A DNA stretch of 23,480 bases from a virus, in the IMG/VR virus record IMGVR_UViG_3300030104_006818, positions 358 to 23,837 of that record; one strand, written 5' to 3'. The translations under genes and the position numbers were made by a program. The notes beneath the pieces were generated by a model. That model was not told the origin of the DNA, ran no database searches, and was given only the letters and a program-made list of their open reading frames with translations. Shown here in pieces: positions 8,437 through 16,879 of this stretch (position 1 is its first letter; each line of letters opens with the position of its first letter).

Positions 8437-9596
8437 GACACACTCGCAAATTCAAAGTCTTCGTTTTGCACCGCACCGAGGTTTCTTGTTCCATAGAACT
8501 TATACAAAGGAGAATCTCTCCTAATTCTAAAATCATCATTATCATAATCAACGAAGTCTGCGGTTGTAATTGCAATCACATCAATCATGTCTTCGTATGA
8601 GTCCATGTTGGAAAAGTTACCATTGGTATTGGAACCCATTGCTAATATCTGTGCGCCGGATTGTCGAGAATCATCTGCGTTCGCATCGATGCCATGATCC
8701 CCGCAGTCAAATATAATACAACCTTGTAATGATCCTTTTCCGGGAAGTTGCGAAGAGGCACCCGTGGCATCCACACCAGATCCACCGACTTTGCAAATGG
8801 TGCAGTTTGCGACATCTAAATCTGTTTTCACCGAGGTGCTGTCTTGTTTAATCCCTTGTCCTTTGACATTGAATATTATACAATCTCTTACCCTTCCGGT
8901 GAGTGCTGTCAAATAAAGTCCGCCTTGATCACCACCAGCAGCAACTGTTCCGTCACCTTTGCCTGCCGGACCAATAATTCTACAATTATCTAATGATACA
9001 TTAGTGGTCGCCTTGACAACCGCATCAAACTCAGATCGAGCAGTATCGGTTATTTGAAACACACAGTCATGATAAGCGGCGGTGGTTATAGTTGCACAGT
9101 GGGCACTAGTATTTCTTGCGAGACATTTGAAGTTACAACCGACCCAGTGTTGTTGATCAACATCGGCAGTTTGACTTTCAAAAACACCAATTTGAGAATA
9201 TGAAGTGTTTGTGTTTTCAAAAGATAGACATTTGTAATATGTGTTTTCCTCTGCATCAACCATTGCGGTATTTGCACTACACACAAACAAAGGATAATCT
9301 GTCAAGTCCAAAAAAAGACCTGATTCCTGAAACTTAGGTCGAAGAATATTTCCACTTGAATCTGCACCGACCCATTGATTTGGTTGAGTTGATGTGGGGG
9401 CAGAACCACTGAATGTTAACTTGGTTGTGCAATCATAAGTTCCTGTGAGAAACACAAACCGCTTGTTCGCTCGGTCGAGTCCTTCGATGTTCGTTGACCA
9501 GTCGCCACTGCTAATCGCAGGGAGAGCGTTGGCGACGGAACTACCAGAGTTATCTCCAGCACCAGCAGGTGAAATGAATACGTCAGTTAATGCCAT
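8433..9596 (-). CDS. Right-handed parallel beta-helix protein, candidate tail spike or fibre
   Basis: The 387-residue product begins with TDVFISPAGAGDNSGSSVAN, a common opening of pectate-lyase-like right-handed beta-helix proteins. From about residue 150 to 310 it shows a ladder of short strands with N/D-C-x-I patterns (for example NCRIIGPAG, DCIIFNVKGQGI, NCTICKVGGSGVDATG, GCIIFDCGDHGIDAN), typical of PbH1 coils. Such proteins are often surface-binding or depolymerising tail spikes. No catalytic residues can be assigned by eye. It lies between the collagen-like fibre (1-base TAATG overlap) and PAAR. A fibre-tip or spike role is inferred. The sharp C-terminal end with RRDSPLYKF and LGAVQ is typical of uncharacterised beta-helix proteins. 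Confidence 0.8.
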   Translation of the reverse strand: MALTDVFISPAGAGDNSGSSVANALPAISSGDWSTNIEGLDRANKRFVFLTGTYDCTTKLTFSGSAPTSTQPNQWVGADSSGNILRPKFQESGLFLDLTDYPLFVCSANTAMVDAEENTYYKCLSFENTNTSYSQIGVFESQTADVDQQHWVGCNFKCLARNTSAHCATITTAAYHDCVFQITDTARSEFDAVVKATTNVSLDNCRIIGPAGKGDGTVAAGGDQGGLYLTALTGRVRDCIIFNVKGQGIKQDSTSVKTDLDVANCTICKVGGSGVDATGASSQLPGKGSLQGCIIFDCGDHGIDANADDSRQSGAQILAMGSNTNGNFSNMDSYEDMIDVIAITTADFVDYDNDDFRIRRDSPLYKFYGTRNLGAVQNEDFEFASVS

Positions 9597-12500
9597 TAGT
9601 CTGCTCCCTCAAATCTAATATATTCCATGAACCCTTGGACTAGTGTTATGCCGGATCCTATACCATCGATGTTCATGTAGATATAGTTGGGTCCATCAAT
9701 AGAGTTAACTGTAGCAGTCGCACCGAACGATGACACAGGGGCATTAACGGTTCCGACCAACGCCGAGTTACTCACACCAGCAGACATGTCGAACAAATCA
9801 GTTGGTTGGATCTTTCTATAAGATGCAGTAATTCCACCTGTTATCCCTGTGCGAATTCCTATCTCAGTTATTTTTGCACCATATGGTATTCTGTGAAGTG
9901 CGGATGTCTTCGCACCGGTCCCGATACTAGATGATGCCTGAATTGTAAAGTGAGCAACCTGTGATGGCGTTACTAATACATTTCCAGTTGTACCGTTGAC
10001 AGATGTTACAAGATCGTTTGCACTTTGTATATTACTACCATCATGGAAGGAGATACCAGCACCAACTACCATGCCATACTGAAATCCAACTTGTCCACTG
10101 CCCATGTCCATCGAGATTCCCTCGACTCGTTGGAATCTATCTCCAATTCGTCCGGTTGTCATAAGGAAATACATGCTACTTGTTGGACCTGATAGACCTT
10201 CAAGTCTTGCAGCACCACTTGCACCAAGAGCAAAGGTTGGTTTTGATCCCCCTAGATCCCCACCAGAGAAATTATACTCTGTATCACTGCCCTGAGTGAA
10301 TGGTATGCCATCGGTATCATTACAAACCGGATTACTGATGTCACATTTATTTCCGGTATCCAAAACAAGACTTAGGTCGAAGGTAAACCCATCGTTGAAT
10401 GAACCTGTTTCAACCTCATTTGTATTTCCGTCCCCGTCTGTTAAAGTATAGAAAAAGTTCCAGTTGTGTTGCTGAGTTACAATGGGAGATCGAGGATCAC
10501 CGCCCGATGCCACCTGAGTAACAGTATATGTGGTTCGGATTTCACTGATACTAGAACCAGATGAACCAGATGCACCACATGCTCCCGTGTTTCCCTGTAC
10601 ACCTTGGGCACCGGCGGCACCATCATCGCCCTTCACATTTCCTAAGTTCGGAGACGCTAATACATTTCCTTCACCATCAATCTGGTCTACAACAAGATTA
10701 TCACCACTAAGTCTTGGGTTTGTTAATCCGGCACCAGATGCACCGGTGGAACCAGATGCACCAGATGCACCGGTGGAACCAGATGCACCAGTGGATCCCG
10801 TGCTTCCTCGGGCACCAGCGGCACCATCATCGCCCTTCACATTTCCTAAGTTTGGAGATGCTATCACAGTTCCATCAGCATCAATCTGGTCTACTACAAG
10901 ATCAGTTCCACTGAGTCTTGGGTTTGTTAACCCGGCACCAGATGCACCAGTCTCTCCAGATGCACCAGTGGAACCAGATGCACCGGTAGCACCAGATGCA
11001 CCGGTAGCACCAGATGCACCGGTGACACCATCGACACCTTTTGATGACTTACTAATCCGCACCAGTTGACCATCACTAAAAGTACCAACATTTCGGATGG
11101 TCTGAAAACTGATAAGACTATAAACAGCAGGGTCTGCACTAGCATCGAGCGTGAATGCATTGGTAGATGCTTGAATTATTTTTTCAACAGTGAAATCCTC
11201 ACTTGTGATAATAATAATATCATTTTTAGAAATACCTGATGACAGAATCGGGGTGGCGACACCATTTTTATCTTTGTCTGTAATTTTAAATATTGAATCG
11301 AGGTGGACTTCACCATTTGCATCAACATCACCCGCCGTGGTTTCAAATATATACGGCGCACCGGCGGGAAGACCCTGATCTCCCTTCACACTTCCTAAGT
11401 TCTTGGATATTGATACATTTCCTTCACCGTCAATTTGATCTACTAAAAGATCATCACCACTAAGTCTTGGGTTTGTTAACCCGGCACCAGATGCACCAGT
11501 CTCTCCAGATGCACCAGTGGAACCAGATGCACCGGTAGCACCAGATGAACCGGTGTTACCTCTAGGACCAGAGGCACCATCTTTTCCAGATAATCCAGCG
11601 GTCGCCCCATCGGACGTAGTTCCATCAGAGGCAATGTTTGTAATTGTTAAAATCGGAACACCCTCTGCGTTCGGTGTAATTGTTACCTCGACACCCTTAC
11701 CATCGTCACCGACCACTTTGTCATCGCTGATTGTGGTTGTAGTCCCATCGCCTTTAGTTTGAGTTACAACTAGGTTGTCCCCGTCACGAACAGCAGATAT
11801 GCTATCGCCTTTGACAACGCCAAGGTTTACTGTTTCAGTTTCTCGAATATCACTCTCTGTTGGTTTATCAAGTTGAACAACCAACTCACCATCGACAATG
11901 TTGAGTTCAGAAATACCGGCACCGTCTTTGCCATCCTCACCCTGTAGACCTCTTTCAAATTCACTAACCAATGTGGTGTCGGTTCTATTAAAAGCAACTA
12001 ATTGGGTTGTGTTGTCGCCCGCACTGAAATTTTTAGGAGGAACTCTTTCTGCAAGCGGTTGGGTTTCTGTCAGATATGCATGAATGTCTTCGATGTTGTC
12101 CTCTAGAAGTTTAGCAATTTGATCTGTTACATCTTGGAGTTCACCAAAAACTTCTACGCCGACAAAATCTAATTCTATACCCGCATTACTTGCGTTTGTC
12201 CTGTTTCTCTCTATTTCAGCATCAGAGAAATATCCTGCGCCATCGTATACTGTCCCTGCATATGATTCACTACCGCTTATGTCTAAGTTAAATGAGAATG
12301 GATCAATCGACCTGCCCTTGGCAGCATCTCTTTTTTTCTTTACTCTTTTTGTAAATCCATAATACTCAAAGGGTCGAATCGCACCACTCGCACTGCCAGA
12401 ACGAAGTGTGTCAGAGGATCCGGAGGAATCTCCCTCGTTTGCCAGTGGATTGAAATCAATCGACCTACCCTTGGCAGCAATTCTTTTTTTCTTTTTTCCC

Positions 12501-12631
12501 TTTGTGAATCCATAGAACTCAAAGGGAATAAGTGTGCTTCTGTGAACTGGGGTATCATAGTAGTGCAATCGCAGAAAGATTCTACGAATTCTTAGATCAC
12601 GAATGGTTTGTTGTACTAACTCGTATGCCAT
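9596..12631 (-). CDS. Collagen-like tail fibre or structural protein
   Basis: The 1011-residue protein has four Gly-X-Y collagen-like stretches (about residues 352-390, 534-569, 600-634 and 670-694), made mostly of GAT, GAS and GST triplets. Between them lie near-identical modules opening with GLTNPRLSG and ending in LGxVKGDxG (about 390-425, 569-600 and 634-668). Two more diverged copies precede them (about 235-315). The N terminus has a duplicated block, YGFTK followed by KKKR, then AAKGRSID (residues 36-59 and 87-110). Residues 694-1011 form a beta-rich C-terminal head. Collagen-like stretches in phage fibres usually trimerise into rigid rods. Length polymorphism by repeat recombination is expected. 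It starts 1 base after gp5, so fibre and spike are co-expressed. Which fibre it is (long, short or neck) cannot be decided. Confidence 0.85.
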   Translation of the reverse strand: MAYELVQQTIRDLRIRRIFLRLHYYDTPVHRSTLIPFEFYGFTKGKKKKRIAAKGRSIDFNPLANEGDSSGSSDTLRSGSASGAIRPFEYYGFTKRVKKKRDAAKGRSIDPFSFNLDISGSESYAGTVYDGAGYFSDAEIERNRTNASNAGIELDFVGVEVFGELQDVTDQIAKLLEDNIEDIHAYLTETQPLAERVPPKNFSAGDNTTQLVAFNRTDTTLVSEFERGLQGEDGKDGAGISELNIVDGELVVQLDKPTESDIRETETVNLGVVKGDSISAVRDGDNLVVTQTKGDGTTTTISDDKVVGDDGKGVEVTITPNAEGVPILTITNIASDGTTSDGATAGLSGKDGASGPRGNTGSSGATGASGSTGASGETGASGAGLTNPRLSGDDLLVDQIDGEGNVSISKNLGSVKGDQGLPAGAPYIFETTAGDVDANGEVHLDSIFKITDKDKNGVATPILSSGISKNDIIIITSEDFTVEKIIQASTNAFTLDASADPAVYSLISFQTIRNVGTFSDGQLVRISKSSKGVDGVTGASGATGASGATGASGSTGASGETGASGAGLTNPRLSGTDLVVDQIDADGTVIASPNLGNVKGDDGAAGARGSTGSTGASGSTGASGASGSTGASGAGLTNPRLSGDNLVVDQIDGEGNVLASPNLGNVKGDDGAAGAQGVQGNTGACGASGSSGSSISEIRTTYTVTQVASGGDPRSPIVTQQHNWNFFYTLTDGDGNTNEVETGSFNDGFTFDLSLVLDTGNKCDISNPVCNDTDGIPFTQGSDTEYNFSGGDLGGSKPTFALGASGAARLEGLSGPTSSMYFLMTTGRIGDRFQRVEGISMDMGSGQVGFQYGMVVGAGISFHDGSNIQSANDLVTSVNGTTGNVLVTPSQVAHFTIQASSSIGTGAKTSALHRIPYGAKITEIGIRTGITGGITASYRKIQPTDLFDMSAGVSNSALVGTVNAPVSSFGATATVNSIDGPNYIYMNIDGIGSGITLVQGFMEYIRFEGAD
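10621..11497 (-). repeat. Repeated GLTNPRLSG modules alternating with Gly-X-Y repeats
   Basis: Three blocks of roughly 120 bases (near 10621-10744, 10822-10948 and 11380-11497) are closely similar at the DNA level. They are separated by short tandem repeats of the form GGTGCATCTGGTGCTACC-type triplets on the coding strand. The blocks encode the inter-collagen modules of the fibre. This is the most repetitive part of the window and a likely site of repeat-number variation or misassembly. Confidence 0.8.
12303..12530 (-). repeat. Two-copy direct repeat in the fibre gene N terminus
   Basis: Two similar blocks of about 74 bases (near 12303-12376 and 12454-12530) share CGACCTRCCCTTGGCAGCA and a T-rich tract. 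They encode the paired YGFTK...KKKR...AAKGRSID segments. The spacing is about 150 bases. The lysine/arginine-rich core is unusual for a virion fibre. Confidence 0.75.
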
Positions 12632-12632
12632 A

Positions 12633-13538
12633 TCAATTCAACCTAATTGCATTTCCTTGAACGGTCACGTTTGACCCTGCGGTTATTTTTACCTCTCCGC
12701 CTGCATTCATGGTGAGATTTCCACCGACAATGTGTTCAGCGTTACCATCAACCTGAAGAGTACAATCTTGTTTTGTGTAGATTGCGGAGTTTCCTTCTAC
12801 AGTAATATTTAAGTTACCTTTAACATGAAGGTTGTTGTTTTTTATGACTGCCTCATACTTGTCGCCAACAATTTTTATAACTTGTTTGCCATCTGGATGT
12901 ACTTCCTCGAATGTGCCTGACCTATGATATTTATGCAGTCTCTCTGCACCCGGAGTGTCATCAACTTCATGGAGGTGACCAGACTCGGACTGCTTAACGT
13001 GGTTGAATGGGTATTTTGCGTCGAATGGTGTCTCAGGTTCCTCGACTTCCGATCCCCCACCGACACCGCCAGCGAGAGTCATCTTATCGATATCACCTTT
13101 TTTCTTTTCGACAACAGTTCCCTCTTCTTCTCCCCGAGCAACTTTGTTTGTATCTGGTTCTTGTAGTAAACTTTCAATTGGATAGAATCCGGATGGATCA
13201 TTGAACCCTTCATTTGGATTTGCTTTTTCTAAAGGTACTCCTCCGAGAGTCCCAAGTATCATTGGTTCCTGTGCAGAATCTCCATCACGGAAAAAACCAA
13301 ACACCCACGTTCCCTCTACAGGACCGATTGGTGTTTCACCGATCCCATTCATCGCAGCAGATGTAATTGGTGATACGGGATATGCCCAAGGGAGATCTTC
13401 ACTTGGGAGTTCTTGTTTATTTTCAGTATGAAAACCTAGACAACGAACCTGTACACGACCCAACATCTCCGGGTCATTTCTATTTTCAACAACACCTTGA
13501 AACCATATAAATCCATTTTTACCTGCAAAAAATTCCAT
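12633..13538 (-). CDS. 5: Baseplate central spike gp5 without lysozyme domain
   Basis: The 301-residue protein has an N-terminal OB-fold (about 1-115: GFIWFQGVVENRNDPEMLGR, then VEGTWVFGFFRDGDSAQEPM and ILGTLGG), as in T4 gp5 and VgrG-type spikes. A linker of about 70 residues follows. The C-terminal part (about 215-301) is a run of short beta strands with VxG/VEGN/VGGN spacing, matching the triple-stranded beta-helix of the membrane-piercing needle. T4 gp5 (575 residues) has a lysozyme domain between these parts. It is absent here, leaving no visible peptidoglycan hydrolase in the spike. The gene overlaps the gp27-like gene by 1 base (TAATG) and is followed 1 base later by the fibre gene. 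Confidence 0.9.
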   Translation of the reverse strand: MEFFAGKNGFIWFQGVVENRNDPEMLGRVQVRCLGFHTENKQELPSEDLPWAYPVSPITSAAMNGIGETPIGPVEGTWVFGFFRDGDSAQEPMILGTLGGVPLEKANPNEGFNDPSGFYPIESLLQEPDTNKVARGEEEGTVVEKKKGDIDKMTLAGGVGGGSEVEEPETPFDAKYPFNHVKQSESGHLHEVDDTPGAERLHKYHRSGTFEEVHPDGKQVIKIVGDKYEAVIKNNNLHVKGNLNITVEGNSAIYTKQDCTLQVDGNAEHIVGGNLTMNAGGEVKITAGSNVTVQGNAIRLN

Positions 13539-14884
13539 TATCTTTTCTCCACCATATTCGATTCGCTCTGATCACTAGTCCCCATGAAGGTTGATTTATC
13601 AGCGATGGGTACTTCATAGGAGTTCTTTGCTAACATCAAAGTATTGGTATACCCATCGGGAGTTAAGGTGTGACGTAAAGTTGTTATTAAAAATCTACCG
13701 CTCAACCTAGAGTCATACCATTCTGTGTCTGCGGAATCAACGGGCGATGCCTTGGGACTAAAAAACTCAACAACACTACCCACCCGCAACAGAGAATTTC
13801 CAGAAACACTTATTCTTATTTTTATTGTGTCCATAAGAAGTCTTGAGGACATTACTCGTTGCAACCAATCCTCTTGGTTTTGCACGTTGGGAAAATTGGC
13901 ACCCATCAATCCTGTTTGTTTTGTTGTTAAATTAAAACTAGTGTCGGGTGATGTTGTGTATATGCTATCGTTCTTCGTCACACGGTTATCCGTCAAGTAC
14001 CTTACATTTGTATCTTTGTTGTAATTGTATACTTTTTTTCCCCACTGCTTTGTGGTAACATCGTGTTGATATAGAACCGATGAAAAAGCACCCCCCATGT
14101 GTTCTTTTAATTTTTGGTTGTTCTTTATAAGTGTGATGTTTTTTACGTTTGTAAAATCTCTAGACAGATCTGCATTTTCTTCATCTCGTAAACCCACAGG
14201 AACCTGAAAATAAGTGATCATGCTTTCAGAGGAACATAATTGACTTAACGTAATAAATTTATGCCCATCCACTGTCTCGAAAAAAACATAATTTGTCTCG
14301 TCATTTTTTTTCTCGGGAATTGCTCGGAGTGCCAACCACTCTAAAGTTTTTAGTGGAGTCCATCTGGGAATAACAAATTTTTGTTCGTTCTTGGTTGACT
14401 GTGCTTCTAGATCTCCGCCAATATATTCACTGTAAATATTTTTTGCAATATCACTTATTTTCCCTTTAACTGATTTTGATATTCTTTTTGATTTGCTTAT
14501 GGGAACTGTTGGCGAAACAAAACGTAACCGGTAAACCTCACCCCTCTCATTTGAGGATCGAACCCGATCCGTAACTTCGGCAACATAAAATTTTAATTTT
14601 ATGGGATCAGAGTCGATACCGGGTGTACGAAATTCAACATGCAGCGATTCGTGTCCTGATATTGGAAATGTGTTTAGTAGATCCACTCCATCTTTAATTA
14701 AAACAGAACCAGAAATAGCAGTGGTATCAATGTCCTCGACAAAAGTAAAGTTTTGATATAGTGGTTTTAAATCAACCTTACCCCCAGAGTCACTTTCAAG
14801 AAAAAGAGAAATTAACTCAAAGTCATCTTTTTTTGTATACTCATCACTCGGGGAAAGTGTTGGTTGTATATTAATATCAGACAT
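13538..14884 (-). CDS. 27: Baseplate hub subunit, gp27-like
   Basis: The 448-residue product lies directly before gp5 and has the expected size class (T4 gp27 is 391). The N-terminal region has the layered strands of tail-hub domains: LYQNFTFVEDIDTTAISGSV, then a FYVAEVTDRV strand. The middle has WTPLKTLEWLALRAI (about 175-189), as in gp27/gpD-type hubs. The C-terminal part has LRVGSVVEFFSPK and GRFLITTLRHTLTPDGYTNT, the strand pair that ends many hub proteins. gp27 trimers form the base on which the gp5 spike sits. Sequence identity to T4 gp27 is weak by eye, so the call rests on architecture and the adjacent gp5. It is 1-base coupled to both neighbours. Confidence 0.75.
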   Translation of the reverse strand: MSDINIQPTLSPSDEYTKKDDFELISLFLESDSGGKVDLKPLYQNFTFVEDIDTTAISGSVLIKDGVDLLNTFPISGHESLHVEFRTPGIDSDPIKLKFYVAEVTDRVRSSNERGEVYRLRFVSPTVPISKSKRISKSVKGKISDIAKNIYSEYIGGDLEAQSTKNEQKFVIPRWTPLKTLEWLALRAIPEKKNDETNYVFFETVDGHKFITLSQLCSSESMITYFQVPVGLRDEENADLSRDFTNVKNITLIKNNQKLKEHMGGAFSSVLYQHDVTTKQWGKKVYNYNKDTNVRYLTDNRVTKNDSIYTTSPDTSFNLTTKQTGLMGANFPNVQNQEDWLQRVMSSRLLMDTIKIRISVSGNSLLRVGSVVEFFSPKASPVDSADTEWYDSRLSGRFLITTLRHTLTPDGYTNTLMLAKNSYEVPIADKSTFMGTSDQSESNMVEKR

Positions 14885-15774
14885 TATGTACTAAGAACCT
14901 CTCGTAATTCTCTCACAACATTTTCTAAAAGTTCTGGACTAAGTAATTTTAATTTTCTATTTAATTCATTCTTGCCGAACTCATATTCTTCGTTGGTAAT
15001 GATATAATTTGTATCATTGTCGTTGATATAATTTTCTAATACAGTTTGTGTCACCCCGACAGGAATGGAAGAGAAACCATCACCAGTCTGACCAAGTGGA
15101 ACTTGGTTTCCTAGATCATCGGGAGGAGTTGCCATTGGATTGAGTGTGATGTTATCGTTTTCAAAATGATGAAGTGCATAGCGACTATCGATCACCTTGC
15201 GAACTTGTCCACGAATTTCTGTATTATAACCACGGACAATAACATCTCCGGGTGTAATTGTTCCTTCCAATTGATAAAGTTGAACTGCGGAAAGTTCTGG
15301 AATATACTTTTTAATAATTCCCAGCACCTTGTCTTGCCCCATGTCTTTGTAACTATTTCTTTTCCCAAGGTATAGGGTTATTGTATCTCCCTCCGTGAAA
15401 GTTTGGACTTCAGATCCTGCTCCAAGTGGATGTTTAAAAAATTCTTGAGTGATACCTTCGGGAGAGAGAAACAAGGTTTTTGATGGATATTTTTTATCAA
15501 TAAACGAGTCCAAAGATCTAGATCTTAGTGGGAAAGAATATTGGGGATCTGTTAGATCATTAAACAACAACACCACCCAAAAATATTTTTGATCACCATA
15601 CACTTCGAGTGCGACTTGTTCCGGTGTTGTGCCTTCTTTGATGTCATATAGAAGAAAACTACCCGCTGATTCTTTTACTCTATCAGAAAAACCAACACGA
15701 ACTAAAATGTCTTGAATTTGTTCAAGTTGACCAGATGTTGGATATTGTAATAACGGAAAATTTTTAAAGTACAT
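14884..15774 (-). CDS. 53: Baseplate wedge subunit gp53
   Basis: The 296-residue protein starts with MYFKNFPLLQY, characteristic of gp53 in T4-like phages. It then has a LysM-like segment (about 44-78: LYDIKEGTTPEQVALEVYGD, then YFWVVLLFN), as described for gp53. The C-terminal part contains ALHHFENDN and EYEFGKNELNRKLKLL, also conserved in the marine versions. T4 gp53 is 196 residues, so this form is longer by about 100 residues, mainly between the LysM-like segment and the C terminus. gp53 clamps adjacent wedges together when they assemble round the hub. The start overlaps the gp48 stop (TGATG) and the end overlaps the gp27-like start. Confidence 0.9.
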   Translation of the reverse strand: MYFKNFPLLQYPTSGQLEQIQDILVRVGFSDRVKESAGSFLLYDIKEGTTPEQVALEVYGDQKYFWVVLLFNDLTDPQYSFPLRSRSLDSFIDKKYPSKTLFLSPEGITQEFFKHPLGAGSEVQTFTEGDTITLYLGKRNSYKDMGQDKVLGIIKKYIPELSAVQLYQLEGTITPGDVIVRGYNTEIRGQVRKVIDSRYALHHFENDNITLNPMATPPDDLGNQVPLGQTGDGFSSIPVGVTQTVLENYINDNDTNYIITNEEYEFGKNELNRKLKLLSPELLENVVRELREVLST

Positions 15775-16856
15775 CAGAATCCATCCTTGACATGTTGTCT
15801 TGTAATATATTCTGCTTCCTTGAAGGAAAGCGATAAAGTAATTTTAGGAGGCATTCCATTTTTGAATGCGTAGTAAACATCATCCGGGGTATAGTTCGTG
15901 CTAATTGAATCTAAGAAACAACGACTTAACTTAGGAATTACTGGATTGTCTCTCACAGTTCCTTCTCCTGTTTTATCAAATGTTCTGTATTTGATTTCAA
16001 ACTCAGAGGGAAACTGAAAGAAGGCACTGTTGGCAGACAATTCAGGGTAGGCATGGAACCGAAAAACTTTAATAATTTGTGCTACGGTTTCCGCCTCTTC
16101 TACATTTCTGGGAATGAATACGAAGTTGAAAGCAAAAGTTCTCATATCAATTCCCTGAAATATTTGTTCTTTTCGTGGATTCATGACAACACCAAGTTCA
16201 GCAGAAATTGCTGTCTCAGTGTTTAATGATTCTTGCCCCAGCACCCCTGCTGCCTTGTCTGCCGCACCCGCTAATTTTTTCAATGCTCCGAGAGCAACGG
16301 TACTGGTGGTTGCAGAAGCACTTGATAGATTTTTTAATCCAGCAAACGCCGTTTCTTCGTATTTCATGGTATCTTTATATTCTATCCCACCGGGAACATA
16401 AAGAAAAACAGAATCGTTGGTTGTCTCTGTTGCCTTGGAAAGTCTAGTATCATTTAGAACAGTCTCAGGTTCTCTGGCGTTATCTCCAAAGTCAAGAAAC
16501 TTATCAATTTCTTTTTTTGCCTGAACGACCTCGCCTTCGGTTTCGTTCGTTTGCTCTGTTCCTGTTGCCTCTTGTTCACCAAAACCAAGTGCGCCCTTTG
16601 TTTTCTTTACCAGACTACTTAACCCACCATTTTGTTTAAAGAAAATTCTAAACTCCAACCAATTTATAATTCCATTGGTGTTTTCTGCGTTTGGATTTTC
16701 TGCTGCCAAGAGGTCAGATGGATAATAAAGTGGAGTCCCATTTGTTATGGAATTCATAGATCCACTTCTTCTGCTGCTGCTAAATGCATTATCAACAGTT
16801 GCTGCTGTTCTCTCGAATATATCTCCACTAGATGCTTGTGGGGTTTCTTCTGCCAT
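15774..16856 (-). CDS. 48: Baseplate tail-tube cap gp48
   Basis: The 360-residue protein matches T4 gp48 in length (364) and shows its conserved C-terminal half: FAFNFVFIPRNVEEAETVAQ, FRFHAYPEL, FPSEFEIKYR, and the end with CFLDSISTNYTPD and ISLSF-like strands before a final GF. The N-terminal 150 residues are polar and more variable. gp48 and gp54 cap the hub and start tube polymerisation, and they share the tube fold, so a gp54 identity cannot be wholly excluded. It is the first gene of the minus-strand operon, with AGGAG located 7-8 bases before the ATG. The divergent gp4 gene starts only 23 bases away, so any promoter must lie inside gp4 coding sequence. Confidence 0.85.
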   Translation of the reverse strand: MAEETPQASSGDIFERTAATVDNAFSSSRRSGSMNSITNGTPLYYPSDLLAAENPNAENTNGIINWLEFRIFFKQNGGLSSLVKKTKGALGFGEQEATGTEQTNETEGEVVQAKKEIDKFLDFGDNAREPETVLNDTRLSKATETTNDSVFLYVPGGIEYKDTMKYEETAFAGLKNLSSASATTSTVALGALKKLAGAADKAAGVLGQESLNTETAISAELGVVMNPRKEQIFQGIDMRTFAFNFVFIPRNVEEAETVAQIIKVFRFHAYPELSANSAFFQFPSEFEIKYRTFDKTGEGTVRDNPVIPKLSRCFLDSISTNYTPDDVYYAFKNGMPPKITLSLSFKEAEYITRQHVKDGF

Positions 16857-16879
16857 GTTTTGCTCCTAGATATATGTAT

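Noticed and set aside
10725-11040. Short regularly spaced repeats that could suggest a CRISPR array
   Set aside because: The units are codon-periodic, in frame with a Gly-X-Y protein, and have no unique spacers of constant length.
10530-11069. Plus-strand open frame of 179 codons rich in PDAPV repeats opposite the fibre gene
   Set aside because: It is the antisense image of Gly-X-Y and GAS/GAT codons. The composition is dictated by the fibre repeats and there is no ribosome site.
16832-16879. Longer N terminus for gp4
   Set aside because: The extra 16 residues overlap gp48 and do not match the family start; MAYKGKYKP is the usual opening.
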